Positions 43,848 through 52,321 of a DNA stretch of 64,000 bases are shown here, in pieces; position 1 is the stretch's first letter, and every line of letters starts with the position of its first letter. Source of the DNA: Lysobacterales bacterium. Lineage in GTDB: Bacteria > Pseudomonadota > Gammaproteobacteria > Xanthomonadales > Xanthomonadaceae. Under the pieces are notes generated by a model. The model had not been told where the DNA came from. It saw nothing but the letters and a program-made list of their open reading frames with translations, and did not search any database. Both the position numbers and the translations under genes were made by a program. The DNA lies in assembly GCA_014946745.1 (NCBI GenBank), contig JADCRD010000001.1, forward strand, positions 1,920,427 through 1,984,426, written 5' to 3'.

Positions 43848-46748
43848 ATGCCCGTTCAAGCCCTGCCGGTCATGTACACGCAGAGCGGTCAGACCATCGA
43901 GATCTCGACCAACACACCACTGATCACGCAAATCGATTCGTTGCTCAAGTCGGGTCTTGACCTGAAATCTGCGATCGAGCAACTGATGCGGGCTTGTGGT
44001 CTTCTCAAGGGAAAGGTTGCGGATGAGTTGCGAGCTCACATCCTCGGCATTCCCGAAATTCGCATCGCTCTGGAGCGATTGCAAGGGCTCGGACTGATTG
44101 TTCAAGACGCCAGCGAACAGCATGTGGCACTGACCCGCCTGAGCGCTGCGACCAAGCCGTTCACCCTGCTGCTTGAGGCGAGCGGCGGGAAACTGATCAA
44201 CCCAGGCCAAGCGGTCATCGGCTTGAAGGGCAAAGCCGAGCTCGCCCTAATCACCACCGCCCGCAGCCCTGCTGAGGCAGCCGATCTCAAGCTGCCGATC
44301 GCCGCATCAGACGTGCTGCACAGTTGCCAGCTCGGCGGCAACCTGTCCCTCAAGGGCAGCATCGCGCCCAGCGCGCTCAGCCGCGGAGCGGGGGCCAGCC
44401 TCGGTCTGAGCGCCGAAGCTCGACTGGGCCTCAGCTGGCATTTCCAGCGTCACGCCGACGATACCGTGCTGAACTCGCTGGTGTATGCAGCGCTAGACGT
44501 CGGGCAAGGCGCGCGTCCCTGGGACTTGGAGGACGTGATGCGCGTGCTGGATGAACCCAGCGAGGCCAATGCCCATCTTGATGCGCTGAAGGCGATCGAC
44601 GTGCTTGCCGAGCGAAGTCTCGGCTTCAGTGCGGGTATCGGGATCAAGCGCGGCTTTAGCAAAGCCTGGACTGCGAGAGGTGCCAGCGGTCCGCAAGAGA
44701 TCAGCGCAGCTGCCAGTCTCGGGGTTGGGCTGCGCGTCGGCTTGCGGCGCAAGGGGCTCTACCTGTTGCGTCTGCGAAAACAGGGCGGCGATGTGATCCT
44801 CGATCTCGACGCAATGCAACAGTTCGAGCGTTCTCGCGGCCTTGATCTGGGCCTGGATATCGGAATCAGCGGTGTCGATGCGTTGGCGACTGGCTGGATC
44901 AACAAGCTGCTGCCCGAGCCGACGAAGGACTTCGAAGGACTGATCGAGCAGTGGTCGCAGCCTGGCACCTTGCTCAAGGCCAAGATAGACGACGAACTGC
45001 GCCTTCGCTTCAGCCAAGCCCTGCAGCCGCTGGTGCCGCTGCTGACCGGCGACGTCAGCGCACAGGACGTTGCAGCGAATGAGGTCGAGCGCCTTTTCAA
45101 TCATTGGGAAGAGGCGCTCAACACCCGGATCGCCTTCATCGGAAGCTCCTCGGCGGCGATCCTTGATCAGCTGCTGGAAGAAGCAAGGGAAGCCTTTGGC
45201 GAACACTACGCCCTGGTCGAAGCCGCTTTGCAGGAGCAGATCGGCGTGGTTGCCGCATGCATCGACGCGTTGCAGGCCGAGCTGCAGACTTCGATCGATG
45301 GCGTAGTCGACGCGCTCAAAGCCAAGGCCGAAGCTGCCTTGCTAATTGCGCTCAAGCCACTGGCGAAAATCGGTGAACGGATCGACCAGCTTGCGAAGAA
45401 CCTTGACACCTCGGCCGCGCCGCTTGCGGCGGCGATCAAACGTCTGCTCGCGCGCTACGAAAGCCTGCGGAAGGCGCTGCTGGACGGCGCCAAGCAGGCG
45501 GTCAGGCTGAAGCTGGGACTTGCATTCAACGGCACGGTAGAAATGAGCCGGGGCGAAGAGCGAGCGCTGAGCCTTCGCTTCAGTCGCATCTCGGACACTA
45601 CAAAGCGCTGGTTCAGCGACATCATGCTGGGGCGTGTCGAGATCGATATCGACGAGCTGCAGAAAGCGGCGCACGCCTCGCGTGGCGCATTTTCCTTGGA
45701 GTCTGGCAGTTTCGTAGCCCTGGCGGCGCGGGCGAGCAGCGCTTCGCTGACCCTCGACGCATTCGGCGTGCCGTTTGGTGATGAGCGCCTGCTCTCCAGC
45801 GCCGTGCGCATTGAAGTCGATCTCGCTGGACGGATCAGCTTGCTCGCCCTGGGGGCCAGTGGTAGCGACGAGTCATGGACCGCCAAGGAATCGCGTGCAG
45901 CCCGCTTCTCGGCCGACTTCGATTCGGTGACGACGCTGCAGGCTCCCGGGCTGGGCATGATCAGTCTCAGCTTTGAGCTGACAGACAATCGCCTCAAGCC
46001 AAAGGAACTGACACAGTTCTTCGCAGGTTTCGTTGAAGCTGGCGTACTGCCGCCAGCCGTTGCCGAGCGGGCTCGGATGCAGCTTGGCGAAGGGGCGGTG
46101 AGCAACGTCCAACTTGGCGTGAGCCTCCCGCGCTTGGCCAAGGCCTTGCGCGGCGCGGCGGGCAAAACACGTGAGTCGCTACAACGCGAAGCGTGGGAGA
46201 ACTGCATCCGCTTCATGCGCCCCCGCGCCGATATCGCGCGCTTGATCAAGCTCGATCCAGAGCGGGCGTATCGCAAAGTGGTGGCCATCCGCCGCAACGG
46301 CGACGCTGTGCCCTTGGCGAAGGAGTTCCTCATCGAAGTCGGTGGCAGCATCAGCGGCAACGCGCCCAAGCATTTGGCGAGGGAGCTGCTGACTCTCCAC
46401 CAAGCCATCAACGCCATCCCCGACGCGCTGGCCGCGCTCAGCGAGATCACGCGAATCGCCGCAGAGTTGAGCAGCGAGGTGGTCAGCGACGAACGCGCAC
46501 GCGCCGCCCGCGATGCGCTGGATGAAGTGCTTTATCGCGCCAATCGTGCCTTGTCACCAGTCATCGACATAAACGACGGCATCTACGGACTTTTCAGCGA
46601 GCGCCTGGCTGACGTGGCTGTCGCCCTGCTCGCCTCGCTGAACCACTTTGCCGGTGGGGGCGGGCTCGGCGCCGCACCGGCACTGCGCCACTTTGCTCTG
46701 GATGCCAGCGGCAAGCGCGTCTTTGGACCACCAGTACTGATCGGCTGA
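43848..46748 (+). CDS. 966-residue protein of unknown family
   Basis: The start follows GAGGAG by seven bases. There is no signal peptide or membrane helix. The first 350 residues alternate beta segments and short helices (PFTLLLEASGGKLINPGQAV, ASLGLSAEARLGLSWHFQR). Residues about 430-590 are long amphipathic helices, likely coiled coil (LQAELQTSIDGVVDALKAK). Then comes a second beta-rich region (LGLAFNGTVEMSRGEERALS, SAVRIEVDLAGRISLLALGA), partly resembling the first, and a helical end with a Gly-rich patch (HFAGGGGLGAAPALR). The symmetric beta-coil-beta layout suggests a structural or lipid/pore-interacting protein; I recognise no family. It stands alone, flanked by long gene-poor DNA, with a strong terminator. 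Confidence 0.75.
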   Translation: MPVQALPVMYTQSGQTIEISTNTPLITQIDSLLKSGLDLKSAIEQLMRACGLLKGKVADELRAHILGIPEIRIALERLQGLGLIVQDASEQHVALTRLSAATKPFTLLLEASGGKLINPGQAVIGLKGKAELALITTARSPAEAADLKLPIAASDVLHSCQLGGNLSLKGSIAPSALSRGAGASLGLSAEARLGLSWHFQRHADDTVLNSLVYAALDVGQGARPWDLEDVMRVLDEPSEANAHLDALKAIDVLAERSLGFSAGIGIKRGFSKAWTARGASGPQEISAAASLGVGLRVGLRRKGLYLLRLRKQGGDVILDLDAMQQFERSRGLDLGLDIGISGVDALATGWINKLLPEPTKDFEGLIEQWSQPGTLLKAKIDDELRLRFSQALQPLVPLLTGDVSAQDVAANEVERLFNHWEEALNTRIAFIGSSSAAILDQLLEEAREAFGEHYALVEAALQEQIGVVAACIDALQAELQTSIDGVVDALKAKAEAALLIALKPLAKIGERIDQLAKNLDTSAAPLAAAIKRLLARYESLRKALLDGAKQAVRLKLGLAFNGTVEMSRGEERALSLRFSRISDTTKRWFSDIMLGRVEIDIDELQKAAHASRGAFSLESGSFVALAARASSASLTLDAFGVPFGDERLLSSAVRIEVDLAGRISLLALGASGSDESWTAKESRAARFSADFDSVTTLQAPGLGMISLSFELTDNRLKPKELTQFFAGFVEAGVLPPAVAERARMQLGEGAVSNVQLGVSLPRLAKALRGAAGKTRESLQREAWENCIRFMRPRADIARLIKLDPERAYRKVVAIRRNGDAVPLAKEFLIEVGGSISGNAPKHLARELLTLHQAINAIPDALAALSEITRIAAELSSEVVSDERARAARDALDEVLYRANRALSPVIDINDGIYGLFSERLADVAVALLASLNHFAGGGGLGAAPALRHFALDASGKRVFGPPVLIG

Positions 46749-46759
46749 GCGCCGCATCC

Positions 46760-46797
46760 TTGCCCTCGTCGCGTCATTGCCGGCGCGACGAGGGCAA
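46760..46797 (+). terminator. Strong hairpin after the 966-residue gene
   Basis: A perfect 14-base-pair stem TTGCCCTCGTCGCG / CGCGACGAGGGCAA with a 10-base loop starts 12 bases after the stop. A U-rich tail is lacking, but position and symmetry fit a transcription terminator. Confidence 0.65.
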
Positions 46798-47255
46798 TGC
46801 GCTCGCGCAGCATGGAATCGCATGACGAACGCGTGACTCGCTTCATGTGCCGAACCTGGAAGGCAAGCTTCCGCCCATCTCACCTTCCCTCCTGACCTGA
46901 ATCTCCCGACCTTCGCCGGTTTCCCCAACGGAGGACCTGCTGATGGACCGTCCGGAGGCATGACCGTGGCGAGCGAATGTGCGTCCGCAGATGTGCAGCG
47001 GATTGACCCAGGCGGCGTACTGATGTCCGTGGGGGGGGCATCCCGCGGCGGGAGCTCGCAAGTTAGCGGCGGCGGATGTGGATGCAGGAGGTGTCGCCGC
47101 TACGGCTGGTGCCGATCGCGCTGAGGGCGGGAGCTGATGCTAGCTCTGGCTCTAGCGCTGTACAGCCGACCGACATCGTCTTCGGCGAGGCCGTGTGGCG
47201 GAGCGGTACTTGGCCTCATCTTCGTTGCCATGCGCGCTCTGCCTTGTCACCCGCG
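46798..47255. other. Gene-poor region
   Basis: About 460 bases between the terminator hairpin and the HNH relic. Reading both strands I see no frame with a credible start, family motif or ribosome-binding site. Confidence 0.45.
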
Positions 47256-47340
47256 CCTCAAGAAACACGATCTCGCGGTGGAAGTCGAACTAGCGGCGCT
47301 GACCGCTGCTGAAGGTGCCTGCGCACTTCAGCACCGTTGG
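47256..47340. repeat. Direct repeat copy 1 (HNH gene 3' end)
   Basis: About 85 bases here (CTCAAGAAAC, CTCGCGGTGG, CTAGCGGCGCTGA, GCGCACTTCAGC, GTTGG in order) recur in the same orientation at 48555-48637 with roughly four-fifths identity. On the minus strand both encode the final residues of an HNH-endonuclease-like protein (IGIEPTVLKCAG here; MGLNPTTLKCAR there), so both are relics of related genes. Confidence 0.7.
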
Positions 47341-47580
47341 CTCGATGCCGATGCGGACCCGCGAGAGTACGTGGGAGACGGGTGAGACGAGCAAGCTGCC
47401 GCGGTCGTCGAAGTTGATGACGTCGCGGTCGAACGGGTGGTCGGCATCCGGTCTGAGCTGCAGGCCGTTCTCGCCGTCGAGGCGCTCTTCGTTGCTGGCG
47501 TCGCGACAGGATTTGCAGTGGCTGGCGATGAGGTGTTCGAGTCGGTCGACGCCAACGCGGGATACCGGGTCGGGGGCAAC
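47290..47580 (-). pseudogene. HNH endonuclease C-terminal fragment
   Basis: One minus-strand frame reads EHLIASHCKSCRDASNEERL, GENGLQLRPDADHPFDRDVI, FDDRGSLLVSPVSHVL and RIGIEPTVLKCAG. This is the HNH domain of the predicted restriction endonuclease type (IxxHxxPWxxSxNxERLxxxNGLxLxPxxDxLFDxGxIxFxDxG), here with HCKSCRDAS at the first His region. An in-frame TAG lies just upstream (about 47582) and there is no start, so only the C-terminal domain remains. Confidence 0.7.
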
Positions 47581-47676
47581 CTACTTCCTCCGTCGTACCG
47601 CGTGGCCGTGCCACTCAGCCTGATCTGCCCCTCGGTTCTTGGGACCGTCCGTCTCCGCGCTGATCTGGCCGCGCGA

Positions 47677-48423
47677 TTACGCGATCCAAAGCGCATCCCG
47701 CACCACCACCTGCCAGGCGCCTTCCGGCGTGCGCATGAGCAGGTAGATCAACCCTCGACCGCAGGTTCCGCCGCAAGTGTGCTCTACGAGGACGACCGCC
47801 CAGGTGCCATCCTCGGAGAGGACGGGAAGCGACGTCCGCACATAGCCGGCCGTGCCTGGGAAGGCGCGATAGAACTCCGGCCACCACCCGCGCCCCTCCC
47901 CGAACACGGCATCGATCGCCGCTTGAGGCGTGAAGCGCACGTACGGGCCCGTGACCTCGGGCAGCGTGCTTGGCTGACGGTTGGCCTGTGACAGCGCCAG
48001 GCGCAGGGCGCGCGGAATCCGGAAGTCGGCGCCCGGCAAAGTCAGCGCTTCGTCCGAGAGCATCGTGGGGCACCCCGCTGCGTCCGCCTCCCAGATGGTG
48101 CCTGCGCACATCTCCACCGTGCGATCAGACAGCAGCACAGGCCAGCGACGCCGCATGCCGCCTTGAGCAATGTCGTCCTCTGGAGAGAGCGGCGCAGGCT
48201 CGAATCGCTCGTGCTCCAACACGGCCTGCACGATGGCGACGGTGTCTGCCGCGCGCGCAAGCCTTGGGCTCGGAGGCTCGATCAGGTGAGTACGCAGTTG
48301 ATCTGCCGCCCACGCCTTCAGCAGATCACCGAAAACCCACACGCCAAAGAACGCGCTCAGACTGACGAAGATCAGAATGACTCGGCGGGCACGCACGGCA
48401 TCGAGAGAGGTCAGCATCATCAA
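47677..48423 (-). CDS. Membrane-anchored protein of unknown function
   Basis: A 248-residue protein with one N-terminal transmembrane helix (VILIFVSLSAFFGVWVFGDL) and a large periplasmic domain containing four or more Cys (EMCAGTIWEADAAGCPTML; EHTCGGTCGRGLIYLLM). The end, LLMRTPEGAWQVVVRDALWIA, resembles NTF2-like/DUF C-termini in which a beta strand closes the domain. Family unknown. It is bracketed by direct repeats that are relics of HNH genes, so it may be cargo of a former mobile or variable locus. Confidence 0.65.
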   Translation of the reverse strand: MMMLTSLDAVRARRVILIFVSLSAFFGVWVFGDLLKAWAADQLRTHLIEPPSPRLARAADTVAIVQAVLEHERFEPAPLSPEDDIAQGGMRRRWPVLLSDRTVEMCAGTIWEADAAGCPTMLSDEALTLPGADFRIPRALRLALSQANRQPSTLPEVTGPYVRFTPQAAIDAVFGEGRGWWPEFYRAFPGTAGYVRTSLPVLSEDGTWAVVLVEHTCGGTCGRGLIYLLMRTPEGAWQVVVRDALWIA

Positions 48424-48554
48424 GCTCAGTCCTGAAGCATCGGGTTGGATGTTCGCCCGTAGGATGCAGGCCGAGAATGAGGCGCTTCAACCGCCACCCG
48501 CAAAGCGAAGCACATCGTTCTCGTGCTGTTCGCGCTGCTGCCTGTTCGGTCGCG

Positions 48555-48637
48555 GCTCAAGAAACGCATGCTCGCGGTGGCAGTCGAGCTAGCGGCGCTG
48601 ATCGGTGTTGAACGCGCGCGCACTTCAGCGTCGTTGG
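48555..48637. repeat. Direct repeat copy 2 (HNH gene 3' end)
   Basis: Partner of 47256-47340. On the minus strand it encodes a short HNH-protein tail (LRMGLNPTTLKCAR). No other part of an HNH gene remains next to it; the preceding sequence is the plus-strand DUF3883-type gene. Confidence 0.65.
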
Positions 48638-48725
48638 GTTGAGGCCCATGCGGAGGAGTGACCAGCAGGCTCCGCCGCGCCAGAGCATCGGCTACCCTGG
48701 CAGCGTTCACGAAGGGAGCCCGGGC

Positions 48726-49574
48726 GTGCCCGAAGGTCAAGACTGGTTGCGGGAAGAAGTCGAAGCCTGCGTCGCCGACTATCTCCGCATGCTCACGTTG
48801 GAGCTCAATGGGCAGCGCTACAGCAAGGCCGACCACGCGCGGCGACTGCTCGCGCAGCTTGACGGGCGCAGCCGCGCTTCGGTCGAGTTCAAGCACTGCA
48901 ATATCAGCGCGGTGATGCTGGCACTGGACTACCCGTATATCCCGGGATACAAGCCGCGCGGCAACTTCTAGGCCCTTCTGGTCGACGTCGTGGAGGCGCA
49001 ACTGCAGAGTGCCCCCGCGCTTCAGGAAGCAGCGCAGGCGGCGGTGCTGCGTCCTGCCGCGGCGGCCATGCTGGAGTCGCCCGAATCCGTCTGGGTTCCA
49101 CCGCCGCGCGCACAGCGCATCGCCGAAGTGCCACCTGCCTATGCGCCGCGCTTCCTTGCGGCGCGGCGCGACTACATCGCGCAGGAATCGCGCAACCGGT
49201 CCCTGGGGCGCGCCGGCGAGCTGTTTGTCGCCGAACTCGAAGCCCGTCGCCTGCATGCGGCGGGCCAGCCTCGGCTTGCCGATCGCGTCGAGCACGTGGC
49301 CGCGACGCGCGGCGATGGCCTGGGCTACGACGTGCTCTCCTTCGAGGAAGGTGGACGCGAACGGCTGATCGAGGTCAAGACCACGGCCTTCGGCGAGCTC
49401 ACCCCGTTCTACGTGAGCCGCAACGAGGTCACGCGTTCGGAGGCCGACGCGGCCCACTACCATCTGTACCGCCTGTTCGACTTCCGCGACCGCCCGCGGC
49501 TGTTTGATCTGCCCGGAAGCATCCGCTCACGCTGCGATCTTGAGGCGGTGACCTTCCTTGCGCGGATTGCCTGA
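48726..49574 (+). pseudogene. DUF3883-type nuclease-fold gene with internal amber
   Basis: A GTG start after AAGGGAGCC opens a frame that reads EEVEACVADYLRMLTLELNG, ISAVMLALDYPYIPGYKPRG, NF, then TAG (48969-48971), then continues in the same frame with LVDVVEAQLQSAPAL and the DUF3883 domain: RSLGRAGELFVAELEARRL, GDGLGYDVLSFEEGGRERLI and EVKTTAFGELTPFYVSRNEV. The D...E-x-K pattern (YDV...IEVKT) is the PD-(D/E)xK-like core of this family, found in restriction-type and defence proteins. One C-to-T change of CAG would explain the TAG. Either it is a fresh pseudogene or the codon is read through. Confidence 0.8.
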
Positions 49575-49672
49575 CGAACCCGACAGGGAGCAGAGTCACC
49601 GTCGGCTTGCAGAGCTGACCAAGCTCAGTCTGCGCGAGGTCGGAAGAGCCGACTCGCACCCGTGCCTTAAAG

Positions 49673-49867
49673 CTACAGCCTGAACTCAAGCCACGCGCGC
49701 ACTGAGCGTTGCGGCCACTCCGGACACAGCGCTTCCACCACCTCCATCAGATCCAGCCAGGCGGCGACGGGGTCTTGCGGTGCAGCCGCCGTGCTCTGCG
49801 GCAACACATCCGCACCCGAGAAGTGCGCAAGGCCCGCGGGTTCAGTCGAAGTCGGCAAGCAGTTCAT
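49673..49867 (-). CDS. Small protein downstream of nucleotidyltransferase-like gene
   Basis: A 64-residue frame with ATG start overlapping the 3' end of the nucleotidyltransferase-like gene by 26 bases. The C-terminal half (DPVAAWLDLMEVVEALCPEW) has protein-like composition with conserved-looking Trp residues. It could be the antitoxin-like or accessory partner of the upstream gene. No family known to me; moderate support only. Confidence 0.4.
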   Translation of the reverse strand: MNCLPTSTEPAGLAHFSGADVLPQSTAAAPQDPVAAWLDLMEVVEALCPEWPQRSVRAWLEFRL

Positions 49868-50369
49868 CCAGAAGCGCCTCGCGTTCGAACAGCTGGAAGT
49901 AGCGCCGCACCTCGGTCAGGTCCAGCTGCCCGCGGTTGGCGCGCAGCAGCTGCCGGATGTCATCGAGGTCGCGGTGGCGGCTGGGGTCGTTGTGCAGCGC
50001 CTACAGCTTGAAGCCGATCAGGCCTTCCGCACTGACCACGCGCATGCGCCCCAGCGGCGTCTCACGTGGGTGCGCACGTCGCAGCAGGTCGGCGGCGACC
50101 GGACGGTGCGCGTACAGCAGGTCAAACCCCTCATCACCTCGCACGTAGTTCGCCGCGTCCGCGCTGCGGTGCACGCAGCGGTAGCCGAGCGTCAGCAGCA
50201 GCCCGTGCACGCGATCCGCATCCACCGCCGCGACGAGAAAGTCGACGTCACGCGTTGCGCGGATGACCTTGTGCACCGCCAGCGCGAGGCCGTCGATCAA
50301 GGCAGGCGGCGTCTCCAGTTCGGAGAACACCGGCAGCACCTGCTGGATTTGCTCGGCGAGTCGAGACAT
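49842..50369 (-). pseudogene. Nucleotidyltransferase-like gene with internal amber
   Basis: The ATG at 50369 opens MSRLAEQIQQVLPVFSELET and then LIDGLALAVHKVIRATRDVD, whose G-L-A...R-x-T-x-D-x-D-F pattern is that of AbiEii/MNT-type nucleotidyltransferase-fold proteins. After SAEGLIGFKL comes TAG (50001-50003), then the same frame continues ALHNDPSRHRDLDDIRQLLR to a TGA at 49842-49844. The paralogous fragment at 35 kb has CAG (Gln) at this place. The single amber probably inactivates the gene; the family often acts as the toxin of a toxin-antitoxin or abortive-infection pair. Confidence 0.75.
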
Positions 50370-50627
50370 GGGGAACCGAGCGGTCGACGGCGAAGGCGCC
50401 CTACCCTGCGCACGGACCGGCGGCCTGCGGGGATTCGCGCGAACGCACGCGCAGCGGCCTGTGACGGTGGGCGGACCCACCGAAGACTAGCGGCTTTGGT
50501 GTGTGCGTTCCACGCGGGCGATGCCCACGGCATCCGGCGCTTTCGGCGCGTCGAAAACGGACACCCACCTCGGCCTCGAAAGCGACGAACGTCTCAAACA
50601 TGCTCCAAATCTAACCCTGAGCCTGCG

Positions 50628-50705
50628 CTCGCCCGAGCCTTCCATCCGGCACATCGGTCGGCCTGATCAAGGAGCGCGACGCGGTAAGTGAACCTGACCC
50701 CTTTC
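50628..50705 (+). mobile_element. RAYT element remnant E (right end)
   Basis: Bases 50628-50705 match only the 3' end of the RAYT elements: a degenerate HIGRPDQGARRGK-coding stretch equivalent to the C-terminus PAHRPARSRNATG, followed by the conserved end GTAAGTGAACCTGACCCC. The rest of the element is gone. Confidence 0.6.
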
Positions 50706-50709
50706 TTGC

Positions 50710-51549
50710 TTACCGGCTTGCCTCCCACACCCGCCCCAAAACCGTACCGTTCTTCTCCGCCAGAAACACCTCGACCGCGAGAACCTGGTAGGTGGGGTCG
50801 TCGCTGGCGTCGAAGTTGTCCAGATCGGGGAGCTTCCAGCCGTTGGCTTCCCAGGCTTTCACGTGGTCAGCAAAAACGATCGTGTGATCGACACCCAGCG
50901 GCATCTGCGCTTGGGGCGTGCTCCAGTACTGGTAGAAGGTCTCGGTGCTGTTGATGGAGGGCTTCTGCCTACGCACGGTGCGCCAGGTGGTGTACTCCAC
51001 GCCGTTGCTCACGAAGGAAACGCCCTGCTCGCCGCCCTGGGCTGGCGTGCGGACCCAGCGCTGGATGACGTAGTACTCGACCAGGTGGGCGGGGTCAGCC
51101 GGATCCATGTCTTTGTCGTAGCCCCAGCCATACAGGGTCACGTAGCTGGCGCCTGCGTCCTCGTCCAGGCGGTAGCCAATGACACGATCACGCTCGCCAT
51201 GCTCCCAGCCTGCACCGCCGACGTAGTTGTAGTCGCCACCGACCCAGTCGATCTTGAAGCGGCCCTGCGCGTCCAGCGTCAGCGAGGCTTCGCCGCCGTC
51301 CTTCCAGTGGGTGAAGAACAGATCGCCCACGTGGCCCGTCGCATGGCTCTGTGTGAGCTGCGCCTCGCCGGCAAAGCGCTGGGTGTAGGCCTTGAACTTG
51401 GTGATCGGCAAAGTGCCCTGCGCTGCGTCGGCGGCCTGCGGAGGCGGCACATCAGCGCCCCCTGCCGAGGCGCAGCCGGCACTGCACAGGATCAGGACGG
51501 ACGTCAGCAGGGAAGTCGCGAGGCAGTAGTTCATGAGGAGACGTCGCAC
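50710..51549 (-). CDS. GH11 endo-1,4-beta-xylanase lipoprotein
   Basis: A 279-residue lipoprotein (signal CLATSLLTSVLILCSAGC) with a glycoside hydrolase family 11 jelly-roll domain. Signatures: GRFKIDWVGGDYNYVGGAGW, the nucleophile Glu in HLVEYYVIQRW, the thumb region NSTETFYQYWSTPQAQ and the acid/base Glu in YQVLAVEVFLAEKNG. It hydrolyses internal beta-1,4-xylan bonds; the lipobox suggests outer-membrane anchoring, unusual since most GH11 enzymes are freely secreted. The first start is a GTG (51549); an ATG at 51534 is an alternative. RAYT relics lie on both sides, suggesting a transferred gene. Confidence 0.9.
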   Translation of the reverse strand: MRRLLMNYCLATSLLTSVLILCSAGCASAGGADVPPPQAADAAQGTLPITKFKAYTQRFAGEAQLTQSHATGHVGDLFFTHWKDGGEASLTLDAQGRFKIDWVGGDYNYVGGAGWEHGERDRVIGYRLDEDAGASYVTLYGWGYDKDMDPADPAHLVEYYVIQRWVRTPAQGGEQGVSFVSNGVEYTTWRTVRRQKPSINSTETFYQYWSTPQAQMPLGVDHTIVFADHVKAWEANGWKLPDLDNFDASDDPTYQVLAVEVFLAEKNGTVLGRVWEASR

Positions 51550-51738
51550 ACCTTTGGTTTCCGCACGGGATGGCCGCCCGTAGCATCCGCCAAAGGACGA
51601 TCATTCGGGAAGGTGCGCATTGACCGGAACCGGGGTCGGAAACGGGGTCAGGTTCACTCCCGAAAGCCCCGCGCGCCGCACTACTACGCCATCGCCAGCG
51701 TTCTGCCCATGCAGCGACGCCACCGCTGCAGTGATGCT

Positions 51739-52232
51739 GTGCGCACGGCCCGCCAACCTCGACTCAACCTGCCAGGCATTCCGCAGCACATCGTGCAGCG
51801 GGGCAATAATCGTCTTCCCTGCGTCCTGGACGACACGGATCGCACCCGCTGTCGCCAACTGCTGCCGGAGGCGCTGCTCGCCACGGGCTGCACGCTGCAC
51901 GCTGCACGCTGCACGCTGCACGCCAATGTACTGATGGACAACCACGTCTACCTGTTGGCGACGCCACCCGAAGTGGGTGCCACAGGTCGCCTGATGCGGC
52001 CTACGCGCGCATCCGCTGCTGAGCCCGCACCCCGTTCAGCACTCGCTCGATTCGGCTCACTACCGCGCCATGCTGGCTGAGACGATCAGCGACGAAGCAC
52101 CTGGCAGCAATCCGGCTCTACCTGCGACAAGAGCGCGCCTACGGCCGCGATGACTTTCCAGCAATGGTCGAAGCCAAGACCCAGCGCTTCGCCAGCGTGC
52201 GGCCGGCGCATCGGCCGGCCAAACCAATCAAC
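51739..52232 (+). pseudogene. RAYT transposase copy C, internally deleted
   Basis: The N-terminal half is kept (QPRLNLPGIPQHIVQRGNNR, MDNHVYLLATPPEVGATG; note HVY in place of HVH, removing one HUH histidine). About 140 bases encoding LMQQLGRRY to the Cys-rich WSSC region are missing, and the remaining C-terminal part is frameshifted. A 7-base unit CTGCACG is repeated five times at 51888-51922, against two in copy D, adding seven codons in frame. Flanks carry GGGGTCAGGTTCACT (about 51642). Confidence 0.85.
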
Positions 52233-52321
52233 GCCAACGGGCCAGCGAACCTGAGCTTGCGTTCTTGGCCCCGTTCTTGCCAAGCTCGACCCGGCATCGA
52301 GCTTGCACTTTCCTGCCAGGC

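Noticed and set aside
48426-49463. 345-codon minus-strand frame opposite the DUF3883 gene
   Set aside because: The plus strand carries the recognisable domain; the reverse frame also crosses the HNH repeat relic in a different phase.
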